NCBI GenBank assembly: GCA_025642075.2
Contig: JAODUO010000079.1
Location: 71,001-135,000, forward strand
DNA length: 64,000 nucleotides
Source: Ridgeia piscesae
Taxonomy: Eukaryota; Annelida; Polychaeta; Sabellida; Siboglinidae
Direction: 5' to 3'
Below are positions 32,801 to 41,400 of this stretch, one piece after another. The translations under genes were made by a program, and so were the position numbers. Positions within the stretch are counted from its first letter, which is position 1; each line of letters opens with the position of its first letter. A model generated the notes under the pieces. The model ran no database searches, was not told the origin of the DNA, and worked only from the letters and a program-made list of their open reading frames with translations.

Positions 32801-34211
32801 ACACATGCATGTAGTAATGTACACAAGTGGACACATGCACGTAGTCATGTACACATGAGTGGACATGTGCATGTAGTCATGTACACGAGTGGACACATGC
32901 ATGTAGTCACGTACACACAAGTGGACACATGCACGTAGTCATGTACACATGAGTGGACACATGCACGTAGTCATGTACACATGAGTGGACACATGCACGT
33001 AGTCACGTACACACAAGTGGACACATGCACGTAGTCATGTACACACAATTGGACACATGCATGTAGTCATGTACATGAGTGGACACATGCATGTACACGT
33101 GAGTGGACACATGCATGTAGTCATGTACACAAGTGGACACATGCACGTAGTCATGTACACATGAGTGGACACGTGCACGTAGTCATGTACACGTGAGTGG
33201 ACACATGCATGTAGTCATGTACACAAGTGGACACATGCACGTAGTCATGTACACATGAGTGGACACATGCACGTAGTCATGTACACGTGAGTGGACACAT
33301 GCATGTAGTCATGTACACAAGTGGACACATGCACGTAGTCATGTACACAAGTGGACACATGCAAGTAGTCATGTACACGTGAGTGGACACGTGCACGTAG
33401 TCATGTACACATGAGTGGACACATGCATGTAGTCATGTACACGAGTGGACACATGCATGTAGTCATGTACACATGAATGGACACATGCACATAGTCATGT
33501 ACACACGAGTGGACACATGCTTGCATACATGGCATTACATGAACATGCATGAGCATGTACACTCACTAATACACATCACACACGCACGCACACACATACA
33601 CAGACCACATACACACCCACACCTGTACACACCCACACCTGTACACACCCACACCTGTACACACCCACACCTGTACACACCCACACCTGTACACACCCAC
33701 ACCTGTACACACCCACACCTGTACACACCCACACCTGTACACACCCACACCTGTACACACCCACACCTGTACACACCCACACCTGTACACACCCACACCT
33801 GTACACAGATCAGATGGTGGAGAATGTGGAGACTGACATCCATCTACACGTTGCTTTCAGTCGTTCTCGCAACTGTTTGTGAGCTTCCTTGAGACGGAGT
33901 CGACGCCCAAACTCCAGCCCCGTCTGCCCGCCGAGGCGATGGCCGAGGAACAACATCAGCGTCAGGAGCAGCGGCATCAGAAACACACGTTTAACCCTTT
34001 CACGGCCACCGCCGCAGCCACCTCCACCTCCACACCAACGGGTCGTCGCATGTCTGCCGAGGATTCCCACCTGCTCATGAAGCCGATCGCCGCATCACTG
34101 CCAATGTTCACGCCAATCGTAGCCCCCACGGAGAGTACGAGTCGGGGCAGTTCAGGGCGATCAACCCCGGCCTCATCCACGACGATATTGAGAGACGTCT
34201 TGCAGCAGTGA
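868..34211 (+). CDS. TRIP11: TRIP11 / GMAP-210 golgin, 17 exons, 5' end outside window
   Basis: This gene encodes a cis-Golgi coiled-coil tether (thyroid receptor-interacting protein 11). Exons: 868-998, 11880-11957, 12681-12849, 13269-13459, 14174-14324, 14689-14951, 15460-15520, 16103-18999, 21208-21561, 21953-22146, 22356-22520, 22999-23083, 24960-25059, 30657-30738, 31122-31236, 31715-31804, 33861-34211. They total about 1,825 codons; the human protein has about 1,980 residues, so roughly 150 N-terminal residues including the ALPS membrane sensor are missing to the left. Blocks recognisable from the vertebrate protein include [59 protein letters not shown] and HLLMKPI, all in the right order. 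Phases join cleanly except around 22356-24960, and a frame excursion lies in 21254-21308 (described separately). The exon structure is read from sequence without transcript support. Confidence 0.92.
1004..1600 (+). repeat. G-rich minisatellite, potential G-quadruplex tract
   Basis: About 600 bp of degenerate units built from GGGTGCGAGTGAGGGAG, with runs of up to fourteen G between 1177 and 1235. Almost no C occurs on this strand. The tract starts five bases after the exon donor at 998. Proline-rich open frames on the opposite strand are artefacts of this composition. Confidence 0.9.
1920..2096 (+). repeat. (CA)n microsatellite, two tracts
   Basis: CA dinucleotide tracts at about 1922-1985 and 2050-2096 separated by a CA-like imperfect segment. 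Confidence 0.95.
2765..2834 (+). repeat. (TA)n microsatellite
   Basis: About 35 uninterrupted TA dinucleotides. Confidence 0.95.
3579..3702 (+). repeat. (ATCC)n microsatellite
   Basis: About 31 perfect tetranucleotide units. Confidence 0.97.
4574..8192 (+). repeat. 50-bp minisatellite, about 72 copies
   Basis: The unit runs from gtctctgtcagcagtctcca to ccttactacg and is 50 bp long. The left half is nearly uniform. From about 6880 to 8060 a second variant alternates with the first; it couples three changes (gtcaacag, ttctctgtctttt and ccatta). The unit has no stop in any forward frame, so all three frames are open for 1.2-1.3 thousand codons, which is not coding evidence. Read on the minus strand, the unit ([15 protein letters not shown]) continues the C-terminus of the RTE-type element next to it. 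Confidence 0.95.
8193..8460 (-). mobile_element. RTE-clade LINE fragment, reverse transcriptase C-terminus
   Basis: The minus strand reads [20 protein letters not shown], then a basic [18 protein letters not shown] and WRTG, the typical C-terminal tail of RTE-type reverse transcriptases. Two stops interrupt it upstream. The 3' end runs directly into the 50-bp array. Confidence 0.8.
8904..8984 (+). repeat. Pentanucleotide tract (TACGC)n then (TACGT)n
   Basis: About 15 five-base units, changing from ctacg/ctaag variants on the left to ttacg on the right. Confidence 0.9.
10375..10602 (+). repeat. Degenerate (GAAT)n with ~40-60 bp higher-order pattern
   Basis: GAATGAAT and GAACGAAT units are interrupted at regular intervals by gaccgacag or gaccaacaaa, giving a higher-order repeat. 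Confidence 0.85.
11880..15520 (+). CDS. TRIP11: TRIP11 exons 11880-11957 to 15460-15520 (six exons)
   Basis: Six coiled-coil exons: 11880-11957, 12681-12849, 13269-13459, 14174-14324, 14689-14951 and 15460-15520. All have AG acceptors and GT donors, and the phases chain as 0, 1, 0, 1, 0, 1. The translation is rich in E, Q, K and L heptads. [14 protein letters not shown] in the second of these corresponds to vertebrate HEMSVLQNAHQQKL. The acceptor of 12681-12849 is built from a short TGTC tract. In 13269-13459 an internal AATG|GTAAGA could serve as an alternative donor, but the longer reading continues the coiled coil and keeps the phase. Confidence 0.85.
16103..18999 (+). CDS. TRIP11: TRIP11 giant central coiled-coil exon
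   Basis: A single uninterrupted exon of 2,897 nt (965 codons after a 2-nt carry-over), entering in phase 1 after the 15520 donor. It encodes nearly continuous heptad-repeat coiled coil. Conserved blocks include [12 protein letters not shown] near 18031-18066 and [14 protein letters not shown] near 18241-18282, both clear TRIP11 signatures. The last 48 nt (18952-18999) encode [16 protein letters not shown] and end CTACAG|GTGAGT in phase 0. This 48-nt end is the first, slightly diverged unit of the tandem array that follows, so the true 3' boundary may vary (see findings). A long open frame on the opposite strand is a by-product of the repeats and codon bias. Confidence 0.93.
18952..20642 (+). 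repeat. 48-bp minisatellite carrying the exon 3' end and its splice donor, ~35 copies
   Basis: Each unit encodes [16 protein letters not shown] and ends CTACAG followed by GTGAGT, which starts the next unit. The first unit (18952-18999) is the coding exon end and differs (ctgagtaatgtg). The array is bounded on the right by gtgagtgacgtgg. Units are exactly 48 bp until 20007. The unit at 20008-20065 has 10 extra bases and the one at 20114-20162 has one extra base, which destroy the frame; a stop follows at 20071-20073. Ten more regular units end at 20642. Confidence 0.96.
20643..21207 (+). other. TRIP11 intron, unique part
   Basis: About 560 bp of AT-rich sequence between the 48-bp array and the acceptor at 21207. 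No feature is recognisable. Confidence 0.6.
21208..21561 (+). CDS. TRIP11: TRIP11 exon 21208-21561 with internal frame excursion
   Basis: Acceptor cctccag, donor AAG|gtgtgt, 118 codons, phase 0 on both sides. The start ([15 protein letters not shown]) and the end ([14 protein letters not shown] to [11 protein letters not shown]) match the rod. Between 21254 and about 21308 the literal frame gives a non-helical [14 protein letters not shown], whereas the +1 frame gives [16 protein letters not shown], a proper coiled coil. This looks like one extra base near 21255 and one missing base near 21305. Confidence 0.87.
21953..22520 (+). CDS. TRIP11: TRIP11 exons 21953-22146 and 22356-22520
   Basis: These two exons hold the best-conserved part of the rod: [16 protein letters not shown], and then [11 protein letters not shown] and [10 protein letters not shown]. 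The first ends in phase 2 at GCCAG|gtatgc. The second begins at the acceptor gttag (exon start 22356), not at the nearby caacag, because only this choice keeps [11 protein letters not shown] in frame. The second exon ends CACG|gtgagt. The literal frame after LQMVLE reads AVPA, while the frame shifted by one base reads QFQH, closer to the vertebrate HFQQ. An extra A near 22505 is therefore suspected. Confidence 0.85.
22570..22960 (+). repeat. Purine-rich (GA/GGA) low-complexity tract
   Basis: Strand-asymmetric GGAGA/GAGAGG sequence fills most of the intron 22521-22998. The pyrimidine-rich open frames on the opposite strand are compositional. Confidence 0.85.
22999..23083 (+). CDS. TRIP11: TRIP11 exon 22999-23083, frame doubtful
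   Basis: Bounded by tgttgcag and ATGCAG|gtcagt, 85 nt. If entered in phase 2, as the preceding donor literally dictates, it contains an in-frame TGA at 23045-23047, yet it leaves in phase 0 as the next exon needs. If entered in phase 1 it is open but leaves in the wrong phase. The position (just before [10 protein letters not shown]) fits TRIP11, so the exon is probably real but carries sequence errors or true lesions. Its last ~24 nt resemble the 20-bp array that follows. Confidence 0.55.
23084..23995 (+). repeat. 20-bp minisatellite beginning at a splice donor, ~45 copies
   Basis: The unit is gtcagtggtcactcttacga. The first 28 copies (23084-23643) are almost perfect; later copies have deletions. 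The array starts exactly at the intron base after the exon ending at 23083, and the exon end (gtcagaggtcactctgacatg) is a diverged unit. Each copy repeats the GTCAGT donor hexamer, though with A instead of G before it. Confidence 0.95.
24140..24959 (+). repeat. 19-bp minisatellite ending at a splice acceptor, ~43 copies
   Basis: The unit is ttcagctgctgtggttgtg with g/t and a/g variants. Each copy contains TGTGTTCAG or a close variant, the same motif that forms the acceptor of the exon at 24960. The last unit ends exactly at that acceptor. All three forward frames are open and Cys/Val rich by composition only. Confidence 0.95.
24960..25059 (+). CDS. TRIP11: TRIP11 exon 24960-25059
   Basis: Acceptor tgtgttcag, which is the last unit of the preceding 19-bp array; donor GAAG|gtaact; phase 0 to 1. 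It encodes [20 protein letters not shown] and a further heptad segment, aligned with vertebrate [20 protein letters not shown]. Confidence 0.9.
25745..27300 (+). repeat. 56-bp minisatellite, ~28 copies
   Basis: The unit begins aatgaatgtttgaccagtga, continues tactagatactaacacagc and ends with atgaataacctcactag. Copies differ at few positions (cca/cga, cac/gac, tag/cag). Every unit holds the heptamer TACTAAC. It lies in the 5.6-kb intron between exons 24960-25059 and 30657-30738. Confidence 0.95.
27813..27970 (+). repeat. 29-bp minisatellite, ~5 copies
   Basis: The unit is aaaggttattgtgtcagttg followed by aattgtgtc, with a/c variation. It decays at both ends. Confidence 0.9.
27971..29613 (+). 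other. Intron sequence without recognisable gene
   Basis: AT-rich intron with a short (TA)n tract near 28399-28420 and a possible retroelement 3' end near 28620-28710 (aataaagctttattattat). Nothing else can be supported. Confidence 0.5.
29614..29850 (+). repeat. Degenerate ~56-bp tandem repeat, 4-5 copies
   Basis: Recurring blocks ggtcacggatcagtggccac and gcaccgattaacc with ttaacatgtga between them. The copies are strongly diverged. Confidence 0.8.
30004..30290 (+). repeat. (GGAT)n / (GGAG)n tract followed by 16-bp GGATGCATGCATGCTT array
   Basis: Tetranucleotides from about 30018 to 30087 give way to about twelve copies of a 16-bp unit rich in the palindrome GCATGC. Confidence 0.92.
30292..30365. 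repeat. Near-perfect 74-bp palindrome
   Basis: The arm 30292-30325 pairs with 30332-30365 over 34 bases with a single mismatch (tgctagtg versus cactggca). The loop is six bases (catgca). It directly follows the 16-bp array and shares its GCATGC core. Confidence 0.95.
30657..30738 (+). CDS. TRIP11: TRIP11 exon 30657-30738, end of rod
   Basis: Acceptor ccttttag, donor GACAA|gtcagt, phase 1 to 2. It encodes the last coiled coil and EAKVDK, matching vertebrate EGKVDK at the entry to the Arf-binding region. It sits after 5.6 kb of repeat-filled intron. Confidence 0.85.
31041..31158 (+). repeat. Three 37-bp copies of an acceptor plus exon start
   Basis: Blocks around 31041, 31081 and 31118 share agcacttgtaaagaa followed by ttctcattggct, spaced 37 bp. 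The third copy is the acceptor and first codons of the exon at 31122. Confidence 0.8.
31122..31236 (+). CDS. TRIP11: TRIP11 exon 31122-31236, GRAB-type Arf-binding domain
   Basis: Acceptor ttccag and donor CAGCAG|gtaaca. The first base completes the Lys codon split from 30738. The exon encodes [11 protein letters not shown], then [10 protein letters not shown] and NADEMQQ, matching vertebrate VLMRNLFIGHF and HEVLRLM. This is the GRIP-related Arf-binding domain that recruits GMAP-210 to the cis-Golgi. A second AG at 31167 would delete the conserved first half and is not used in this model. Confidence 0.9.
31715..31804 (+). CDS. TRIP11: TRIP11 exon 31715-31804
   Basis: Thirty codons, phase 0 on both sides, acceptor gacag, donor AAG|gtaaga. 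It encodes GWLGGLL followed by a Thr/Pro stretch ([11 protein letters not shown]), parallel to vertebrate GWLGGGSKSVPNTPLRPN. Confidence 0.88.
32231..33525 (+). repeat. 30-32 bp minisatellite, ~40 copies
   Basis: The unit is gtggacacatgcatgtagtc followed by atgtacacatga, with c/t changes in the CpG-like acgt/atgt positions and some shortened 22-bp copies near 32640-32760. It fills most of the intron before the last coding exon. Confidence 0.93.
33600..33808 (+). repeat. 14-bp minisatellite ccacacctgtacac, ~14 copies
   Basis: Almost perfect copies ending 52 bp before the final coding exon. Because 14 is not a multiple of three, all forward and reverse frames look open over short spans. Confidence 0.93.
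33861..34211 (+). CDS. TRIP11: TRIP11 last coding exon
   Basis: Acceptor gctttcag. It encodes 116 residues to TGA at 34209-34211. [14 protein letters not shown] matches the vertebrate SFSELFVKFLETES. The tail contains NPF, HLLMKPI, LPMFTP and ends ILRDVLQQ, against vertebrate HLLLKPI, LPTFTP and VLKDLLKQ. The linker between them is Ala/Ser/Thr rich and not conserved. This exon fixes the gene identity. Confidence 0.95.
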   Translation, partial: SFSQLFVSFLETESTPKLQPRLPAEAMAEEQHQRQEQRHQKHTFNPFTATAAATSTSTPTGRRMSAEDSHLLMKPIAASLPMFTPIVAPTESTSRGSSGRSTPASSTTILRDVLQQ

Positions 34212-36644
34212 GCGCCATCTGGTGGGCTCGTGCATGGTCAAGCAGTCAGCAGGAGTCACCGTCACGCCATTTCCAGCAGTCTTGATTTATTAACAGTTGC
34301 CTCACCAGGTGACGCCACATGGATCACTTCTGTTGTCCACTAGATGGCGTCAAGTGCCAGTGCACGCTCACTGCCATGCATGTGTTCAGTATCTATTACT
34401 TGTCCCGAAAATATTGGATCAACATCTTCCGAAGTAACAAAAACAGCGAGACTAAATAGAACTGTGATGGTAGGTTGTGCCCAATAGACCTGCGTGCTGC
34501 CTGCCAGGGTTCGTCTTACACTGCCCTTGGTAGAAATCACATGGGAGAATCCTGAAGTTGTGTGCACTACCTGCGTGCCACGTAAGTGAAATTATTAGCC
34601 GTGTTGGTTTTTTGAAACAAGCCAAGTCACCACACAATCAGTATACCTTCGTCCCAACAATTGGACGCTAGAGCTGTAACAGGTGTCATGTTTGAGATTT
34701 TAGGACTTCATTAATAACAAAAATGTGGAAGGAAAACATTGCCAGGCATTTTGTCAGACATGATCAGTGCACAGGCAGTGTACGCTCTACGCTGTGGTAG
34801 CCACGGGTATACATCCATGCTTGATCCTTGACCACATCCACCATCTAGTAGATGTACTTGATCAAGTCAGACTGCACAAATACAACAACAAACGTTTACT
34901 TGACGCTGGTAACATTTGCTTCAGGCACATGTTTGTGCTGGGTTCTATTTGATGGTGAAAAGTTCTCATAGAGAAAGTGTTTTTTTTAAACCAGAACTGT
35001 CTTGTTCTTGCTCCATTTCCATTGGTGAATTGGACTTCTCATACTTCCCTCTCAATAAATTGTTCTCTGTGAAATGAAAAAATCAAACTTGCAACAGGAA
35101 GTGGCATGTATGTACCACATGTCTACCTCACAGTTTTGAGAGGGAATGGTATATGTATGCAACTGCTCAGTAATAAGTTATTGTTAGTATATTCAGCCGT
35201 ATAAGTGCAAGTCAATCGCACAGTTTAAGAAATAAATATTATATTAGCAGTGCCCTAAAGGCTCCAGTCAGTTCAAGTCAGTGGGATGTTCAAGAAATCA
35301 TTTATGAAGCAATCAGCCCGGTGAAAGATAATTAATTGTGTAATTAGTTACGTCAAGGATTGCTGCGATTTATCGGACAACTGACTGAATTTGTTCTGTC
35401 TAGGGTCTGTTCTGAATCACACATCTTGTTTGCTTTATTAGCCACTGACAGGCAACATTGAAGCTTTGCATTCAGTAGAATATCAATAAACAGTGTTGCG
35501 CCAATAACAATTAGGGAGTAGATTCTTAATAATATTGTCAATTTAAAAACGAAACAATACAGGTGTTTAAAACATTGTGATGACATTACATTTGTCTCTT
35601 GTTCCCACAAATGCTCCTTGGCATCAGAATTACCCAAATGAAATCATTATGAATGATGCATAACTTTAAGGAGTAATCTAGTCTAGCTAGTCCATAAACC
35701 ACGTAGCTTTCGTGTCAGTGGGTGATGGTTTGGTTGTCAATATATGTAAAATAAATTGAAACAGTGGAGCCATCTATAAGGTGGAAACGGTACCAGTGCA
35801 CATTGATGCTACTGTGAATTTCAGAACTAGGTTGCATGGTGGGTAATGTCTTGGCAACTTACCCGAATCTGGCTCTTATTGGCTGTCATTTTCGAAGCCT
35901 TTTTTTAGCATTCAGAAGTCTCAGGGTGGAAACAATGCAAAAACATTTGACTTTGAAAAAAGGAGGCCATCACTAAAGCTGTGCTTTTAAAAAGATCCCA
36001 ATATAAAGTAAAAGTAATAACTGTGGGCATAGGTTAGTGTTAGTAACATTGTCAACTAACAAATTAGTATGATGGACTGAATCATCCAATGATCTTATTG
36101 TATCTTTAACAAAATCCAGTAAAAGGTTCTTGAAGGACAATGTTACCATGGTAAATGGGGAGACGTTCGTAAACTTCAGTTACAATTATACTTAAAACTG
36201 CTCTACTCATAAGCCATATGATAAACATCAATTGAGGAAATAATGTTTGTAAATATCTTGGTGTAGTGATTACGTCTGGGTTATTGTGGTTAGAATGCAA
36301 TGGTACGTTTGAAGTTTATGTTGGTATACATATCAGTACATTCCTGGTTGGTGATTGGTATTGTATATTCACGCGTGTGTGTGTAGTTTGTTTGTACAAT
36401 GCCATGTACATGATCATTAATTAAACGCGGTAAAGGTCTTGTAAAGGTCTTGCTGTTGTCAAGTTAAGGATTATCTATTCACTGCTACAATCTGTGTCTG
36501 ACGTATCGTATGCAAAACACAACATACATATAGGGCGAGATTACGGTAGAACATAACGTGACGACATGTAAGCAGAACTGATGACATGTTTGCACGAATG
36601 TTAGCATTAATGTCAAACGTAAATGTTCATAGCCTTGATTAAGC

Positions 36645-36835
36645 AGGCCCCGTGAGGTGGCAGCACTTTTTAGCTTCTCGCAACTGCCTGGGGAATTAAT
36701 GCTCTGCCAATGTAGCCACCACGGCGACCTCATCCCAGAATAGGGTAGAGACGCTGGTTGGCTCTCGGGCCAACTATGAAATAAAAACAAAACGTAAGGA
36801 TATACTTTTGTAACATAACACCATACCATTATCAG
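36645..36835 (-). repeat. Dispersed repeat, copy 1
   Basis: On the minus strand it contains atttcatagttggcc, gagagccaac, gtctctaccctatt and gtgctgccacctcacgg. The same blocks recur at 44990-45180. The shape suggests a short interspersed or non-autonomous element, but I see no clear tRNA head or terminal inverted repeats. Confidence 0.7.
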
Positions 36836-36837
36836 CT

Positions 36838-37530
36838 CTAAAAAACTGTTGTTTAAAGATATCAGCAATGTCCACGTTTTCTTAGTTCCACAATGATTTA
36901 CAGCTGACAACAGTTGGCACCAAAACAAATCAGTAATACCAGATCACTTTTCTTATCCTTTACTTTCATTCCCACAACGTTACAACTTAGATCACCATTA
37001 TTGTATACTGAAAAGACCAAAGTGTTACATATAATATTGTATCAGCTTGGTGTTGACCATACAACATTGCATTCAACAACTTATTCTTTTTAAGAACTTT
37101 ATTGCCAAGTTGACCTCTTTTCACTGGCACTGAGGATGACAAGCACCTTGCAGTGATCAGTGGTTCTTTTACGTCCCAATTACATCGAGACAGGACCCAC
37201 ATTTAACGTGATCTCCAAGTCACGATATACTCAGTCCACAATGTTGAGAGCCAGGTTTAAATGCTTGCATTCTCCCATTCATCAACTACACAATCAATCA
37301 AACCAGCTCAAAAAAACTGTTGTTTAAAGACATCAGCGCTGTCCGCATTTTTTAGTTCCACAATGATTTACAGCTGACAACATTTGGCAGCAAATTATAT
37401 CAGTAATACCAGAACAAATTTCTTATCCTCTGTTAGAACTTAGTTCACTATTTCCACATCATTATTTCACTGAAAATGCAGGTACACACATTGTATTACA
37501 TACACTATTATATCAGTTTGGTGTTGACTC
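36838..37530 (+). repeat. Local direct duplication of ~220 bp
   Basis: 36838-37055 and 37311-37530 share aactgttgtttaaaga, ttccacaatgatttacagct, atcagtaataccaga and gtatcag.ttggtgttgac in the same order, offset about 473 bp. The copies are diverged, so the duplication is old. Confidence 0.8.
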
Positions 37531-38423
37531 CACATGTTCAGAGTATCCACAAGCAGTAATGATGCTGATTTACTGACGATTCTGAATAACATATCCAGTC
37601 AGTACTGCTCCACCCAAAAGAACCTGTTAATTTAAGCAGCTTCACAACATGGCATTTATCCATAAACATAATTTCATACCCATTACATGGGAACCAAAAG
37701 TTACCTCTTTGGGTCTATGCAGGTAGGAATATATAAAATTAACTATTAAAAATACAAACAGGAATATTATGCCAGCAGTATACTAGAATAACTTGAAAAT
37801 GTAGACAATACACAATTTTAATTGCATAGACTGCACTACTTGTGGTAGAAAGCCTGAAGGCACCAATGCCGACTCTCCCCTATTAGCCTATCTGAGAATG
37901 AGGATAGTCTAACTTCCACCACAGAATGTGTTGGCACTGTAACAATTGCCATGGTAACAAATCAGTAAGGTGCACTGTATGACAGCAAAAGCTGCTAACT
38001 GAATCAAAGGGAATATGATAAATTAACACATCAGCTGTCGGGAAACAGAGGAAGTCTGTCACCACGAACCATAAACTATTAATCTCTCACATTGAAAGTA
38101 AACTTAGTAAACCACAGACATGATATCACTGATTGTAGTTGCAAATGGTTGGAATATATTAACATTTTGGTTGTATAGGCCAATGCATTTTCCTTTTGCT
38201 TCCCTTTCACCCAAAGACACATTCATCTGTGTTGCATATATATATTATTAATGATAACGTTGACAGAAGCACACAAGTACCATCGTAGGTGTCTTGCACT
38301 GATTCCAAATTTTACAATTATTATAAATCATCCAAATATGATCACAGAATGTTACAAATGTGCAGCAACATGATACAATGATATAAAAAACATTGCACAA
38401 ATAGTAGACGCATATTTCTGTAA

Positions 38424-41400
38424 TTATGCTTTCTTCATTTTCTTCAAATCATATTTGCCAATGAAAGGTGAATGAAAAGAGCCAGTGTAGAGAACACCAT
38501 CGTGTTCGTTCACTTCGCTGCATCCACCCAGGCGACCTTGGTGGACGTCCCAGAACGAACGGATGATTTCACCCTGCGAATTCAGCTCGTACACAACGGT
38601 AGACGGGGCCCAGAACTTGAGCATTGTTTCCAAAGACAAGAGCTGTAAAACAAGAAAACAACATTTCTGGTTACAAAACACCCCAAAAGGCACACATTGT
38701 GTCACAGCGAAGCAATTACGATTTCAAGACGTGATGTGTCAGGTTATGAGGGAACTACGTGTTTATGTGAGGTCATGTCCAAGATGGTGCACACAGTGGA
38801 AAGTATTGTTTTCTGAAGTAGCAGTTACATTTACTCTCAGTTTAAACGTCTAAATGAATCAATAAAAATGTCAAATGACAACATCGTCTTTTGATTGTTG
38901 GTTTTTTATTTGTTCATTTATAAATTATATTTTACTTTAATGTGCATTTTAGTGTAACATTTCACTTTAATGATAATATTGTTATTTATTAAATGTTTAT
39001 TATAATATGCACAAAGTTAAGCTGCATTTATTTCTGGTTTTTTTTATAAAACATTGCATAGTTCCCTGTGATAATGGTTATTTAAAATAGAATATTTTAT
39101 TATAACATCAACTGAGGGTTGTGTGGAGTCAACAGTCCACAGTACCTGGGTGAGGAGTTTACGTATCAACGGTCTGGGGGCAAGGAAGTCAAATAGGGAG
39201 AACCCTGGTCCACGGGGCAGGGCGTCACACAGCCAGTAACCCCCGCCACTGCTTGGACGGATGTTGTCAAGTAATCCAGGTAGATTCTCAACAAAGGTGT
39301 CCACCTGGCCCTTCTTGGGACCCTTCAAGTGGTACCTGTGACAGATCAATAGATTGATAATCACTTTCACTAGGTATTGTAGCAGGTATACACTATTTTC
39401 GATGCCTGAGAGTTTGTACTGAATATTAGACATGGAAAGTAGATAGATTAATTTCTTGATTTATGCAGATAGTCAAATTTTTGTTACAGCCCCCCCACCC
39501 CCATTTCCATGGTAACAAACAAAACGTCTCCCATTCTGAGCAAATATTGGCAAATTTCGAAGCATTGTCATTCTCAATTGAACATAATCACAACTTTTGA
39601 AATATGAAAATCGATATAACTAGTTCATAATACAGTCTATTGTATCGTGACAAATGACCACAGCCTCGATACCTGAGGATGCGAGAGTATGTTGTCTCAG
39701 CCACCAACACAAAGTCTTCATCCGGGGAGAGTTGGACGCCATTTGCAAAGTGCAGTCCACCAATCAGCTCCTCCGTCACATTCTTGTGTGGATCAAAGCG
39801 AATCAACCTGGAAGTTGTGTGAATTTTATTCCAGGCAACAGTAAATGTAACTGTTTACACTGTTATTAAACATTAATCTCTGATCACATGACCTCACTCA
39901 TACTGACTGGTGATGAATGCTCCCAATCTACACACAGCCAAGTACTTGAAGACATACTTTAGAGGTGTGGAGAGAACTCATTTCTGTAATTAACAATGTA
40001 CACCTGTAATGGCTGGAAGTATTTGGATACAAGAAACTAACACAATGCACAAATGATAATTACTTTTTGTTTGGAAACAAACAGTACCAGGTACTTCGTT
40101 ATCTGGTTGACATACATGTATATCCATAGTTATCAGTGCCGCCTACATGCATAGAGATATGGCAGTAGTCACAGTGACTAGACCCGCCCCTTGGCCTTAA
40201 TGTTCACTAGGATAGTCGCGTGCGCCTGCGCAGTGGATGCAGCAAGCTACGAGCAGCCAACGTGAATGTACCACTAAATATTAATAAAGTTTTTGTAGTT
40301 GTATACTGAGTTAAAAATGTTGTAATACACGACACTGATATATACTGTAAGTATCTGGGAAAATAAAAATAGTTGTACAAAAACATACAAATATTTTTTA
40401 TGCAAATTTTTATGGTGTCTGAAAAGCACAAATAGTCCAAATACATTGCACTGCTTTCTTTTTATCCTTTGACGTGTCTCCACCAGTTCGTGTTGGCCAC
40501 AGGGTGCTGGTGAAGTTTATGTGTTTGCTTCCTGCTAACAAAGTGGCTAAATTAACTTACCATGTACTCAGTTGTTTGAAATTGATGTAAATAATTTTTT
40601 GGTCAGGAATACCATTGTAGTGAGACTCTTAGATGAGCGAGGAGAGAAAATAACGTGTACCTTCCATCACCAGATCCCTCTAGTACCGAGTAAAGGAACT
40701 GGCTCCTCTGCCACTTCACAGAACTGTCCGTGAGGTAAATGATGCCATTGCTGTCAATGTCAAGGTTATTCAGGAGCGCGGGTTTCTCGCCATCAATCTC
40801 TGACAAAAGCAACTCTGATTTGCCTGAAAGAGATAAACATGGCTCAAATGTAATGTGCATAACGATTTACATACATTACAAAATTAGGAGAGAAAAATCT
40901 AACTGATCTGGTAACTTCAGAAAGTTAATGCAAATCCACAATATATGCTACATTTCAATGTAGATAAGTTATCAAACTTTTTAAAATACACCTTTAAATA
41001 CTGCTACTGTCGTTGCTTGGTGGCTTACAACTATAACTTACTACTGTAACTTAAACTGATCACCACTTGTTTGTACCAGACGTGTGACACTGACCGCATG
41101 TAAGCTGGACAGCTGTAGCTGGCTACCATATATTTTATATAATAAACAGTACACAATACATTTCTGGTGTATAAAGACACAACTTAAAGACCATGCTAAG
41201 GCTTTCGTTATATATTAACTTATTTAAATGATATAATGTATGTGCATACATACAGCTTTGTTTATCATGTCCTACAAGACACGTTTCACTCGCCTGTTTC
41301 TACAGATATCTTGAAGAGACCCCGATAGGCATCGAGGACATACAAGCTTCCTTCATGCATCCGTAACCCAAGCTGACGTCCACAGTTTGGTTCATTCTCA

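Larger units (their letters stand above)
34212..38423. other. Convergent intergenic region with TRIP11 3' UTR
   Basis: No further coding region is recognisable. AATAAA hexamers at 35054-35059 and 35231-35236 are candidate TRIP11 polyadenylation signals. The stretch also contains a dispersed repeat (36645-36835) and a local direct duplication (36838-37530), listed separately. The APMAP 3' UTR enters from the right on the opposite strand, and I see no clear poly(A) signal for it. Confidence 0.6.
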
